Origin: Phyllobacterium sp. T1293
GTDB taxonomy: Bacteria > Pseudomonadota > Alphaproteobacteria > Rhizobiales > Rhizobiaceae
Assembly (NCBI RefSeq): GCF_020731415.2
Contig: NZ_CP088276.1
Coordinates: 248,001-312,000, forward strand
DNA length: 64,000 nucleotides
Direction of reading: 5' to 3'
The translations under genes were made by a program, and so were the position numbers. Of the stretch, positions 17,457 through 26,098 are shown piece by piece. Under the pieces are notes generated by a model. It saw only the letters and a program-made list of their open reading frames with translations. It had not been told where the DNA came from and ran no database searches. How positions within the stretch are numbered: the stretch's first letter is position 1; every line of letters starts with the position of its first letter.

Positions 17457-18611
17457 TCAGGACAGCTTTGCCTTGAGGTTGCTTGCGGCCATGGCATAGC
17501 CGCCCGATGCGCCGTCGATGAAATGCACATGGTTGCGTGACATGGGTGTCGGCACAAAACAGGTCATCAATGCGGAATCCTGCTTGTGCAGGCCAAAACG
17601 CGCAATGCCCGATTGTGCGGCGCGCTCCAGAAGTGTTTCAATGCGCTGCAATCTTGCGGCATCGATATCGATGGTCATTTTCAGGCCATCGTCGAATTTA
17701 CGGAAATCCGAATTCTGCGCCACGTCGCGCTTATATTGTCTCGGATCAAAATTCCCGAATGTCAGGCCAAGCCGGTCAAGACTTACGGTGAGGGCAATCT
17801 GGGCGAGGATCGCAATCTTGCGCAGGAAACGCTTTCCCTTGGGCACCGTGGCGCGTGCTTCGGTTTCAAGACCGCTTGTATTGAACGCAATGGGCGGTCC
17901 TTCTTCCGGCAACGGATGGGAACCACGGCTTTGTTCCGCAGCAATGGCAATAATTTCTGCCACAAGACGCTGGAATGGCGCGGTTGCGCCCGCATCACCC
18001 GGAATGGCAATGATCGACAGGATTTCTCCATTGCGCGCCTGAATTGGGTTCCAGCGGCAGGAGAGGCCAGTCAGATCAGGGCGAGCGCCGGATGGGGCCG
18101 CTTCAACGGCATATTTGCCGGCTTTCATTTGCGCTTCCGCCCAGCTGCTGCCACCCCCTGTAAACATGGCATAGAAGACATCCGCACTGGCGCTGAAGCG
18201 CGCGACGCGCACCTCAAGCCCCTGTGCTTTGATCTCGGTCATGGGTACGAGCGCCGTGCGCAAACTCAGCTGCAGATCATCCTTCACCCAGGCCTGAACA
18301 GAGGCGAGGGCCTGACGTGCCTGCCCGGCGGCGGAAGCGGGAATTGCCACCAGCGCGCCATCGCCCCCGAAAACAAAGGGGTAATCCCTTTTGCCCAGCG
18401 CATTGAGCAGGGCAGAGATGACACTGGCGCCCGCCATGTTCACCGCCTTGTAGCGCCCTTCTTCAATGGCCTTGGTCGAGCCGACAATATCCGCCACGGC
18501 CAGCAGCCAGTCATCCGGAAGCGGCTTATAATTATTCGCATCCGCGACGCCTTCGAATTCAATGAAGACCGGAAGTGTGTCGAAGAAGCTATCGTTTGAA
18601 ATGGCGCCCAT
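17457..18611 (-). CDS. DUF3095 family protein, nucleotide-cyclase-like
   Basis: A 384-residue cytosolic protein. The N-terminal half resembles a class III cyclase core: LLAVADIVGSTKAIEEGRY corresponds to the first metal-binding strand and YPFVFGGDGALVAIP to the GD turn. The DUF3095 region continues to the C-terminal HVHFIDGASGGYAMAASNL. The family's activity is not established to my knowledge. It is upstream of the pilin genes on the same strand, 364 bp away, and its 3' end is partly duplicated at 15968-16022. A link between cyclic-nucleotide signalling and pilus expression is possible but unproven. Confidence 0.75.
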   Translation of the reverse strand: MGAISNDSFFDTLPVFIEFEGVADANNYKPLPDDWLLAVADIVGSTKAIEEGRYKAVNMAGASVISALLNALGKRDYPFVFGGDGALVAIPASAAGQARQALASVQAWVKDDLQLSLRTALVPMTEIKAQGLEVRVARFSASADVFYAMFTGGGSSWAEAQMKAGKYAVEAAPSGARPDLTGLSCRWNPIQARNGEILSIIAIPGDAGATAPFQRLVAEIIAIAAEQSRGSHPLPEEGPPIAFNTSGLETEARATVPKGKRFLRKIAILAQIALTVSLDRLGLTFGNFDPRQYKRDVAQNSDFRKFDDGLKMTIDIDAARLQRIETLLERAAQSGIARFGLHKQDSALMTCFVPTPMSRNHVHFIDGASGGYAMAASNLKAKLS

Positions 18612-19066
18612 GCATTGGAATTAGCACATTGCCCTGATTGAGGCGACGGGAGAGTGAGCAAGCCTCACAGGAATACGCACATTACAGGTCATGCGCGTAC
18701 AAGTTGTGTTCGCACGCCGAGCCATTTCCGCGACTCACTGGTGTGACCGGTTTCTGAGGTAAAATGACCGAAATTTGAATTAATTTACTTGAACACAGGT
18801 GTTTAGGGCGCAATTTGTTGCTGTTAGTGTCAACAATCACAGATTGCAGGCAGGATTGGGTCTCCATTGGACAACTAAAAATTGTTTTTTTCAGCAAATA
18901 TGTGAAAAAGTGCAAATACAATTGTTCATCGTCTTGTCTGTCCGCCAGTCTCGTGCGAGCATGAACACGCTGTTTAATTCGCTGTAATTATAAGCTATCT
19001 GAAAACCAGAAGAATACCGTTGCGGAAGCCAGCGATCTGCAGGCAAAGAGGAATGACTTGTATCCG
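18612..19066. promoter_or_regulatory. Long AT-rich region upstream of the vjbR-like gene
   Basis: I find no gene in these 455 bases, which separate two divergent genes. The middle (about 18770-18930) is strongly AT-rich, with several TTGAAC/GTTCAA-like words and a T7 run at 18886-18892. Such a long leader suits a regulator gene with multiple inputs, but I could not define an operator or promoter. Confidence 0.35.
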
Positions 19067-19861
19067 ATGTCGCTCGAACTGGCTCATTTTCCCGATTTCC
19101 AAAAAGGTTTGTTCAAGGACGCAGTCGCGACGGACACGCTTGCGATGCTTCTTGAGGTCAAGCAGCAGATAGGCTGCCGCTATATTACCCATGTCGGTCA
19201 TCCCGAGTCACGGCCGGGCAGTGATGTGGTTGATGAGAATGTACCGCTTCTCATGACCTATCCGATCAGCTGGCTGCTGCGCTATTTTGCCAAGGACTTT
19301 CTCAAGATCGATCCTATCATGCAGGGTATGAGCCTGTTTCAGCCGCGCGCCGATGCACCGGGGACAATCCGCAACCTGACTGCCGATACAACCTTGCCAC
19401 TGCCTGTAAGGCGCTATTTCAAGGATGCCGAGCGGCGCGGGCTGGGCAATCTCCATCTGGCCATCTGTTCAACAAATGCATTCGGGTTTCGCGGGATCAC
19501 GCTCCTGACCTTTGACGTGGAAGAGGCAGAGCAGGCCTCATTCATCGACCGAAAGCGCAAGCAATTGGCTGCCGCATCGGCGCGCATTCACAATGCGCTG
19601 CACGGCACACGCAATCCGTCGCTGGCGGCGATCATCTCCAATCTTTTGACCAAGCGCGAGATTGACTGTCTGTTCTGGGCGGCAAACGGCAAGACCGATG
19701 GCGAGATCGGTGAGATCCTCAATATCGCGCGTTGGACGGTGGTGACCTATCTGCAGAACGCCAAGAACAAGCTTGGTTGTTCCAACAGGACGTCGACCGT
19801 GGCAACGGCACTCGCTTTGGGTGTCATTGATATACCGACTGTTGCCAAAGCCTATCTGTAA
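19067..19861 (+). CDS. vjbR: LuxR-family quorum-sensing-type regulator, VjbR-like
   Basis: Transcription regulator of 264 residues with an N-terminal autoinducer-binding domain and a C-terminal LuxR helix-turn-helix. Conserved pheromone-domain residues appear in ISWLLRYFAKDFLKIDPI. The DNA-binding end REIDCLFWAANGKTDGEIG, followed by RWTVVTYLQNAKNKLGCSNR, is nearly the same as I recall for Brucella VjbR. That protein controls the virB and flagellar genes and is encoded beside the flagellar genes there too. The ATG at 19067 matches the known N-terminus (MSLELAHFP). A TTG at 19058 has a better-spaced GAGGA and could be used. It converges on the next gene with an 8-bp gap. Confidence 0.82.
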   Translation: MSLELAHFPDFQKGLFKDAVATDTLAMLLEVKQQIGCRYITHVGHPESRPGSDVVDENVPLLMTYPISWLLRYFAKDFLKIDPIMQGMSLFQPRADAPGTIRNLTADTTLPLPVRRYFKDAERRGLGNLHLAICSTNAFGFRGITLLTFDVEEAEQASFIDRKRKQLAAASARIHNALHGTRNPSLAAIISNLLTKREIDCLFWAANGKTDGEIGEILNIARWTVVTYLQNAKNKLGCSNRTSTVATALALGVIDIPTVAKAYL

Positions 19862-19869
19862 AGCGTGTT

Positions 19870-20307
19870 CTAAGCCTGTGCAGACGCCGATAGCTGCGGC
19901 AGACGCGCGTTTTCAAATGCTTGGGCCAGCAATGCCGTATTCTGTGCAGGGGTATGGCCCGTTTCAGCAAATCGCACATGGTGCAGGTCGATATCAGCAC
20001 TTTCGGAAGACAGTGTCAGCCGGAAGTAGGCATTGACCCCCATATTGCTGAATTCAAGGTCGAGCATCACGCGCGGTGGCGCATCCCAGTCCAGCGCATA
20101 TTCTCCGCCAAGACCGAATGTCAGCGTATCGGGATAGAATGTCAGCTCCGTCGCCGAATTGACAATGTCAGCAATGTTGCCGAACAGCTCGCATCGTATA
20201 AAGGCAATATAGTCAGCAACGTCGACAAGACGAAGGTCATCAATGACCTCAGTCAGATGTCTTGTAATAATTTCGACCCGGGCAACCGAATATTGCGTTC
20301 TCTTCAT
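19870..20307 (-). CDS. Conserved hypothetical protein at the end of the motA-flhB operon
   Basis: A 145-residue soluble, acidic protein without signal peptide, membrane helix or motif that I recognise. It starts MKRTQYSVARVEIITRH and is rich in beta-type segments (ELTFYPDTLTFGLGGEYAL, RVMLDLEFSNMGVNAYFRL). It lies 29 bp after flhB on the same strand, so it is probably the last gene of that operon. Its position between a vjbR-like gene and flhB suggests a flagellar or regulatory accessory role, which is only a guess. Confidence 0.65.
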   Translation of the reverse strand: MKRTQYSVARVEIITRHLTEVIDDLRLVDVADYIAFIRCELFGNIADIVNSATELTFYPDTLTFGLGGEYALDWDAPPRVMLDLEFSNMGVNAYFRLTLSSESADIDLHHVRFAETGHTPAQNTALLAQAFENARLPQLSASAQA

Positions 20308-20336
20308 CTGCTGCTTATCCGATTGGAAACGAATTT

Positions 20337-21401
20337 TTATTTACGTCGTACATTAACAAACTGGATCAATTCTGCCACCGCTTTGTAAAATTCCGGCGCA
20401 ATTGCATTGTTGACTTGTACTTGCTTGTACAATGCACGCGCTAGTTGCACATTCTCGAAAACCGGTATGTCATTGGCTTCCGCAATCTCCCTGATCTTCA
20501 AAGCAATCAGATCCTGCCCCTTGGCGACAACAATAGGGGTTGGATCTTTCGCCGGACTGTAGCGCAGAGCAATGGAGAAGTGTGTCGGATTTGCGACGAT
20601 CAGCGTGGCTGTTGGAACCGATGCAATCATACGCTGGCGCGCCCGGTCGCGACCGAGCGACCGCAGCCGCGCTTTGAGCAGCGGATCACCTTCGGCCTGT
20701 TTGTGCTCGTCCTTGATTTCCTGCTTGGTCATGCGCAGTTCGCTACGCCAGTGAATGCGCGACCAGGCAAGGTCGAAGGCTGCAAGCGCGGTGACGGCAA
20801 TAGTCACCGAAGCCAGAAGGTGGGTGATATTGGAGCGGATAAGTTCCGGCAGCTGGCTTGGTTCGGTGATGATGGTATCGACAAAGAAATGGCTGCTGCG
20901 AAAGAACATCATGAAAACGATGATGCTGGCTGCCGCAAATTTAAAGACTGATTTCAGGAACTCCACCCGCCCGGCAGCACCGAAAATGCGTGACCAGCCC
21001 TTCACAATGGAAACGCGGGAGAACTGCGGCTGGATACGATCAAAGACCAGTCGCGGTGCATTCTGCAAAACCGATGCGAGAATGCCGGCTGTAGGAATGA
21101 TGATGAAGACGGGAAGCAGGGCAGCGCCAACAGCCATGCCGACAATGCTGAACAACTGCCGGGCATCCTGCGCGCTGTTCAGGCGCCATTCTTCCGGTTT
21201 GTCGAGAAGTGCCGACAGGAACGAAACCAGTTTAGAGCCGCTTGGAACGGCAACGAAGACCATGATGACGAGGAAGGCGACGATGGAAGCAAGGATCGGC
21301 GCCTCGCGCGATACGGGAAGATTGCCCTTCTCGACCGCATCACTGATTTTCTTCTCAGTTGCTTCCTCGGTTTTGCTCTCTTTGTCAGTATCGTCTGACA
21401 T
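20337..21401 (-). CDS. flhB: Flagellar export apparatus protein FlhB
   Basis: Inner-membrane component of the flagellar type III export gate that switches substrate specificity from rod/hook to filament. The 354 residues include a charged N-terminus (DDTDKESKTEEATEKK), four membrane helices, and the cytoplasmic domain with the autocleavage motif NPTH at about residues 271-274 (LIVANPTHFSIALRY). It follows fliG by 20 bp in the motA-fliM-fliN-fliG-flhB operon. Confidence 0.95.
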   Translation of the reverse strand: MSDDTDKESKTEEATEKKISDAVEKGNLPVSREAPILASIVAFLVIMVFVAVPSGSKLVSFLSALLDKPEEWRLNSAQDARQLFSIVGMAVGAALLPVFIIIPTAGILASVLQNAPRLVFDRIQPQFSRVSIVKGWSRIFGAAGRVEFLKSVFKFAAASIIVFMMFFRSSHFFVDTIITEPSQLPELIRSNITHLLASVTIAVTALAAFDLAWSRIHWRSELRMTKQEIKDEHKQAEGDPLLKARLRSLGRDRARQRMIASVPTATLIVANPTHFSIALRYSPAKDPTPIVVAKGQDLIALKIREIAEANDIPVFENVQLARALYKQVQVNNAIAPEFYKAVAELIQFVNVRRK

Positions 21402-21421
21402 GGTCTAGCAGAACCCTTGGA

Positions 21422-22450
21422 TCATGTTTCGGATTCTTGCGGTTCAAGCTTGATATCGCCGCGTTCAGCAAGGGCGATTGCCGTGCGGGCGATGGAGCGG
21501 CGCGCTTCGGTGACTGTATTGGCATTGATATTCGTCTGGCTGGACAATTCGGTCTCAACCATGCGGCGACCACGCGTCGAGAGCGACTGGAGGATCAGTT
21601 CCTGTAGACGCGGTTCACAGCCATGCAATGCAGAGGTGACGACATCCGTCTGGATTTCATCAAACAGGATGAGACGCGCGCGCTGCGAGATGCGGATGAT
21701 ATCTTCGAACGTAAAGAGCTTGGCCTTGATCTTGGCAAGGTCCTCGGCGCCAAGTTCGGTAAGGCCCGCCAGCAATTCGTCGATCTCCGACTTTTCGAGC
21801 TGATTGATGATATTGGCAATGGTGCCGTGATGGCTCTTTTCCGAACCTGCATTTTCCTTGCCAGTGATTTCGCGCTGCAGGACAGCTTCGAGCATGGCGA
21901 TTGTCGACGGGCCAACCTTGCGGATATGCAGGGTACGCTGGATGATTGCCCCGCGTTCCTGCGGGCCAAAACTGATCAGCAGCCGTGCGGCAATGTCGGA
22001 CGGAAGCCGTGAAATGACATAGGCTGTGACCTGCGGGTGCTGCGTTGACAGGTAAGTCTGCAGGACATCGAGAGAAACGCGGGGGAGAACGTCCCAAACC
22101 GATTCCTGTGTCAGCAATTCGGGACGGCGGTTCTCGATGACGGCGCTGGCTTCTTCGGCTGAAAGTGTCTCGCGCAACAGCCCTTCGAAGCGCATTCCGG
22201 CTTCGGAGACGGGGGCACCATCGGCAAAGGCGTTTTCGAATTCCTTGACCAGTTCTTCAAAATCACCCGGTGTAATCGGCTCGAGCTTGCGTGCATGACC
22301 GGCAAGCGAGCGCAGATCATCCGCATTGAAATGCTTGAGAAGCCGCGATGCGGAAGGCCGCCCGATTGCCACAAGCAATGCTGCCACCTTTTCCGGGCCG
22401 GAGAGGTCCTGAATGGCGCTTTCGCTCTGTGGTGTATCTTGATCGCTCAT
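21422..22450 (-). CDS. fliG: Flagellar motor switch protein FliG
   Basis: Rotor protein of 342 residues that binds FliF and FliM and interacts with MotA to generate torque. It has the armadillo-type middle domain (LSTQHPQVTAYVISRLPSDIAARLL, with the H-P-Q surface) and the C-terminal torque domain with LIRF-like charged helix segment DIIRISQRARLILFDEIQTDVVTSAL. The N-terminal PEKVAALLVAIGRPSASRLLKHF contacts FliF. It lies between fliN and flhB. Confidence 0.95.
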   Translation of the reverse strand: MSDQDTPQSESAIQDLSGPEKVAALLVAIGRPSASRLLKHFNADDLRSLAGHARKLEPITPGDFEELVKEFENAFADGAPVSEAGMRFEGLLRETLSAEEASAVIENRRPELLTQESVWDVLPRVSLDVLQTYLSTQHPQVTAYVISRLPSDIAARLLISFGPQERGAIIQRTLHIRKVGPSTIAMLEAVLQREITGKENAGSEKSHHGTIANIINQLEKSEIDELLAGLTELGAEDLAKIKAKLFTFEDIIRISQRARLILFDEIQTDVVTSALHGCEPRLQELILQSLSTRGRRMVETELSSQTNINANTVTEARRSIARTAIALAERGDIKLEPQESET

Positions 22451-22498
22451 GCGGTCTGGCTTCTCATGCTTTAAAAGGGAAGGCGAAAATTATGTGTT

Positions 22499-22852
22499 TC
22501 AGCTGCCACTGCCGATCACCTCGGTCAGGCTGACACCGAAGCGTGACGAGTCATCTTCAAGCACGATCACTTCACCGCGGGCAATCACCCGTCCGTTGAC
22601 GACGATATCAACCGGATCGCCGATCTGCTTGTCGAGCGTGACGACTGCACCCCGGCCGAGTTTCATCAGATTGGCCACAGGCATGGACGTGCTGCCGAGA
22701 ACAACCTGTACATCAACGGGGATGCCCATGATGAGATCGATATTGGGCTTTGATCCTGCAGGCTTGCGGTTCGGCTGCGGTTCATCGCGCTTGAGATCTT
22801 CAATTGCCTCGTTAAGCTCGTCTTCAATGGAATTCTTGTCGGAAATGGTCAT
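22499..22852 (-). CDS. fliN: Flagellar motor switch protein FliN
   Basis: C-ring protein of 117 residues with a single SpoA domain in the C-terminal two thirds: IPVDVQVVLGSTSMPVANLMKLGRGAVVTLD, then GDPVDIVVNGRVIARGEV and RFGVSLTEVIG. The acidic, proline-containing N-terminal 45 residues are variable in the family. It forms the C-ring base with FliM and helps dock export cargo. The gene lies 48 bp upstream of fliG and 23 bp downstream of the DUF6468 gene. Confidence 0.95.
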   Translation of the reverse strand: MTISDKNSIEDELNEAIEDLKRDEPQPNRKPAGSKPNIDLIMGIPVDVQVVLGSTSMPVANLMKLGRGAVVTLDKQIGDPVDIVVNGRVIARGEVIVLEDDSSRFGVSLTEVIGSGS

Positions 22853-22875
22853 GGGTGAATCCGGTTCAAACGGGG

Positions 22876-23358
22876 TTAAAGGACGGCATTTGCCACATCA
22901 GCACTGCGAACAATGCGATTGACGAAAACAGGCAGGGTTTTTGCTGGTGCGGCCGGTTCGCTGCGCGCTTCGGCGGGAGCCGTTGGTGCTGGCTGAGCAA
23001 CAGATGCAGGAGTAGCTGTCCGCTGGATGGCTTCCGGAGTTGGAAAAGGATGCACATTGTTCTTGAAGTCGTTCTTGACCCGCTCGACCAGATGAATGGC
23101 GCGGGTCATCTCCGAACGGGCACGATCGGAATCCTTGAGCTTGGCTTCAAGACGAACGCTTTCGTCACGGCAGGTTTCGCGCTCATTCTGCAGGAAGAGC
23201 AGCGCCTGCTCTAGGCTCCTGGCTGAGCCCGCCACCTGCTGCGCCATGGCGTGGCTCATCGCCGTCAAACGGTTGGCCTTGCGCAAAGCCACGAAGAAGA
23301 CCGCAAGCCCCGTTGCTATCAGGGCAGCAGAAATGAGATTAGCCAGCAGCAAGCTCAT
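22876..23358 (-). CDS. DUF6468-type membrane protein of the flagellar switch operon
   Basis: About 160 residues from the ATG at 23358, chosen because the product then starts with a membrane helix (SLLLANLISAALIATGLAVFFVAL) and the ATG overlaps the fliM end by 20 bp. The open frame extends further upstream without family features. After the helix there is a coiled-coil region (LEQALLFLQNERETCRDESVRLEAKLK) and a proline/alanine-rich tail. The gene is conserved between fliM and fliN in rhizobial flagellar loci. Its function is unknown; an accessory role at the motor membrane face is likely. Confidence 0.7.
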   Translation of the reverse strand: MSLLLANLISAALIATGLAVFFVALRKANRLTAMSHAMAQQVAGSARSLEQALLFLQNERETCRDESVRLEAKLKDSDRARSEMTRAIHLVERVKNDFKNNVHPFPTPEAIQRTATPASVAQPAPTAPAEARSEPAAPAKTLPVFVNRIVRSADVANAVL

Positions 23359-24274
23359 CGAGCAGGTCCTCTTCTTCATTGATCGGATCAGTAATACGCA
23401 CGGTGAATGCAGTGCCGGTTTTGCCCAGACGGCATTTGTAAAGCGCCTGTTTGCCACTGCGCAGACGCACCTGATTGATCGCATCTTTGGGCAGTTGCAG
23501 GATCTGGCCGGGTTTCAACAGGGCAATCTGTTCAAGCGTCATTGAGCCCTGCTGGATGAAGGCTTCGATGTCGATATGCGCCCGGCTAACTTCAAGGCGC
23601 AGCTTCTTCGCCCATGTGGGGTCGGAATGGTGTGCAGGTTGTTGCAGCATCCGCGCAATCGCATCCTGCATGGGGCGGAAGCTTGAACGCGGCATCATGA
23701 TGATGATCTGACCGCTATGGCCGCCCACCTTGAGCAGCATGGTGCAGCAGATCATGCGCGTATCGTTGACCGTTGCGGTCGAAAAATGCGCCGCTTCCGT
23801 CAACTCGGCGATCTGGAACAGCGCTTCACCGCCGCTTGAAAACATATGATCCAGCGATGAGGTTACATCGGAGAAGATTTGCCGGGCTACACCGAGATCA
23901 ACAGATGTCATTGGCCGGTGCGGCGGGTTATCCTGGCTCGCGCCGGAGCCGAACAACGCATCGATGCCGCAATCGACGAAAGCGCGATCTGCGGCAAACA
24001 GCAGCCGCGATCCCCATTTGACAACCTGCACGGTTCCGATCAGGCCCGAGCGCAGCAATGTGCTTGATATGGCATCCTTCTCAATGGACTCCATGCGCAC
24101 GAACTCAGCCGAAATGGCCACATCCGTCTGGCTGGCTATTTTGCCGGCAAAGGTCGTCGCGAGATCGCGGAAGACAGTCTCAAGCGATTTAAGATCGTCA
24201 ACTGACATGCCCGCAGCGCGCAGGATGCTTTCCGCCAGCACATCAGGTCTTTTCTGTTCTGCTTCGACGTCCAT
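23339..24274 (-). CDS. fliM: Flagellar motor switch protein FliM
   Basis: C-ring component of 311 residues that binds phospho-CheY and links FliG to FliN. It has a CheC-like middle domain and a C-terminal SpoA domain (SRAHIDIEAFIQQGSMTLEQIALLKPGQILQLP). The usual N-terminal CheY-binding motif LSQxEIDALL is not obvious, as in other rhizobial FliM. It is 8 bp after motA and overlaps the DUF6468 gene. Confidence 0.9.
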   Translation of the reverse strand: MDVEAEQKRPDVLAESILRAAGMSVDDLKSLETVFRDLATTFAGKIASQTDVAISAEFVRMESIEKDAISSTLLRSGLIGTVQVVKWGSRLLFAADRAFVDCGIDALFGSGASQDNPPHRPMTSVDLGVARQIFSDVTSSLDHMFSSGGEALFQIAELTEAAHFSTATVNDTRMICCTMLLKVGGHSGQIIIMMPRSSFRPMQDAIARMLQQPAHHSDPTWAKKLRLEVSRAHIDIEAFIQQGSMTLEQIALLKPGQILQLPKDAINQVRLRSGKQALYKCRLGKTGTAFTVRITDPINEEEDLLDELAAG

Positions 24275-24282
24275 AATTCAGC

Positions 24283-25155
24283 CTATGCCGCTTGCTGTAG
24301 CGGGACGGTGGAGATCGTTTCCTGCTCGACCACATCGATGGATGGGCGATCATAGGCCGAAATTGTCTTGCGGCCATATTCAAGTGCGATCTGCGGCAAT
24401 GCACCATTCATATAAGCGAGCAGCGTCTGTTTGACGATCATATAGAGGCGGTTCTGTTTTTCGCGCGTTGTCTTGATCTTGGTGGCAATCGGCCCGACCA
24501 CGCCATAGGAAAGAAAGATACCGGCAAAGGTGCCAACCAATGCAGCACCAATCAGATGGCCCAGCACTTCGGGGGATTCATTCAGCGCGCCCATGGCCTT
24601 GATCACGCCGAGCACAGCCGCAACGATACCGAGGGCAGGGAGGGCTTCGGAAATGCTGACCATAGCGTGATAGGGCTTGAGCTTGTCACGGGAAATCGTG
24701 TGGATTTCCTCGTCCATCAGCGCTTCGATTTCATGCGAGCGCGCATTGCCGATGATGATGAGGCGGCAGTAATCGCAAATGAACTGGGTAAGGTCGTGGT
24801 TTTTAAGGACGCTTGGAAAGGCCTGAAAGATCAATGATTCATTGGGATTGTCGATGTGAACTTCCACCTCATTGCGCGATTTGGCGCGCAGCTCACGCAT
24901 GAGTGCATAGAGAACACCGAGCACATCGAGATAGTCGCGTTGTTTCGGCACCTTGTTGGTGAAGGCTTCCATACAGGCGCGGCCCGTGTCCTTGACCGCC
25001 GAAAACGGATTGGCAACGAGGAAAGTACCGAGTGCGGAACCGCCGATAATGACGAATTCCCATGGCTGCATGAGGACGCTGACATGTCCGCCCATGGCAA
25101 TGAAACCGCCAAGGAGACACCCCATCGTTACTACAAGTCCAACAAGGATACCCAA
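24283..25155 (-). CDS. motA: Flagellar stator protein MotA, TTG start
   Basis: Proton-channel stator subunit of 290 residues with four membrane helices ([19 protein letters not shown] at the start, [13 protein letters not shown] and [15 protein letters not shown] near the end) and the large cytoplasmic loop that contacts FliG. The open frame runs to an ATG at 25197, but that adds 14 atypical residues. The TTG at 25155 has AGGAG 6 nt upstream and gives the normal N-terminus. It is the first gene of the minus-strand switch operon and is divergent from the DUF1217 gene. Confidence 0.9.
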   Translation of the reverse strand: MGILVGLVVTMGCLLGGFIAMGGHVSVLMQPWEFVIIGGSALGTFLVANPFSAVKDTGRACMEAFTNKVPKQRDYLDVLGVLYALMRELRAKSRNEVEVHIDNPNESLIFQAFPSVLKNHDLTQFICDYCRLIIIGNARSHEIEALMDEEIHTISRDKLKPYHAMVSISEALPALGIVAAVLGVIKAMGALNESPEVLGHLIGAALVGTFAGIFLSYGVVGPIATKIKTTREKQNRLYMIVKQTLLAYMNGALPQIALEYGRKTISAYDRPSIDVVEQETISTVPLQQAA

Positions 25156-25198
25156 AGCACTCTCCTGCAAATATTGCCAGCAATGCAGCACTACCAAG

Positions 25199-25214
25199 TC
25201 CGGCTTGCGTGAAC
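25199..25214 (-). promoter_or_regulatory. Candidate FtcR box upstream of motA
   Basis: Read on the minus strand: GTTCA, CGCAAG, CCGGA, ending 44 bp before the motA TTG. The first 11 bases are identical to the flgE site. A TAGTGC hexamer follows after 5 nt (25193-25188). This is the weakest second half-site of the five. Confidence 0.45.
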
Positions 25215-25261
25215 CTTGCAGGCGGTGACAGGTTCATGATTGATCAGAAACAGGCGGACAG

Positions 25262-25277
25262 CTTCAGGCAAGCTTGA
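25262..25277 (+). promoter_or_regulatory. Candidate FtcR box upstream of the DUF1217-flgF operon
   Basis: CTTCA, GGCAAG, CTTGA, ending 42 bp before the DUF1217 start. It keeps the 11-bp half-site periodicity of the other sites but has no clear -10 at the shared distance. Confidence 0.45.
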
Positions 25278-25318
25278 TTTGGCACAGATAAGGGAGAAGC
25301 TTTGGGAGTGCCGGTGCA

Positions 25319-26098
25319 ATGATCAATACCATGACCAGCTACAAATTGATCTCGTCAGATTTGACGCGTTCGCTGACGCGCGTGGCCAAGGAGCCGGCGG
25401 TTCAGCGTGATACGGATTATTATCTGAAGAATATCGGCAAGGTGAAAACCATCGACGATTTCATGAAGGATGATCGGCTGTATAAATATGCCATGAAAGC
25501 CATGGGCCTTGAGGACATGAACTTCGCCAAGGCTTTTATTCGCAAAGTTCTGACTGAAGGTACCGGCAAGGACAGTTTTGCCAGCAAGCTGACTGACAAA
25601 CGCTATCTCGAGTTTGCGACGACCTTTAATTTCGCCAAGCTTGGCGACAAGGCAACGAGCCAACCGGCTGTGCTCAAGCCGGTGACAGACAAATATGCGC
25701 GTCAGACTTTGGAGAAGGAAGCGGGCCAGGACAATGAGGGCGTGCGGCTTGCACTGTATTTTGCGCGGAAAGCCCCTGGCATCACCAATGCCTATGAAAT
25801 CCTTGGCGATAAGGCGCTGCTGAAGGTTTTCCAGACAACGTTCTCCATACCGGCGCAAACATCCAATATGGACATCGACCGGCAGGCCAAGATGGTTGAG
25901 GACAAGCTTGATCTGAAATCGCTCAAAGACCCGGCGAAACTTGAGAAATTCCTCACCCGTTTTACCGCCATGTACGAAATGAACAATCCTTCGACGGCAA
26001 CCAGTATCCCGTCCATGCTTATTGGAGGTGATATGACGGTCGGCATCTCGCAGAGCATTCTGACAACCCTGCAATCGTTCAAGCTTGGCGGCCGCTGA
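25319..26098 (+). CDS. DUF1217 domain flagellar protein
   Basis: A 259-residue protein that opens the plus-strand operon and ends on the flgF start (1-bp overlap). It has no signal peptide or membrane helix and is largely helical: TDYYLKNIGKVKTIDDFMKDDRLYKYAMKAMGL, then a middle repeat-like unit and a C-terminal NPSTATSIPSMLIGG. The family is found next to flgF in alphaproteobacterial flagellar loci. Its role is unknown; a structural or export-related axial protein is plausible. Confidence 0.8.
   Translation: MINTMTSYKLISSDLTRSLTRVAKEPAVQRDTDYYLKNIGKVKTIDDFMKDDRLYKYAMKAMGLEDMNFAKAFIRKVLTEGTGKDSFASKLTDKRYLEFATTFNFAKLGDKATSQPAVLKPVTDKYARQTLEKEAGQDNEGVRLALYFARKAPGITNAYEILGDKALLKVFQTTFSIPAQTSNMDIDRQAKMVEDKLDLKSLKDPAKLEKFLTRFTAMYEMNNPSTATSIPSMLIGGDMTVGISQSILTTLQSFKLGGR

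Noticed and set aside
17586..18599. Plus-strand open frame of 337 residues antisense to DUF3095
   Set aside because: No family features, and it mirrors the whole DUF3095 gene; judged a shadow frame.
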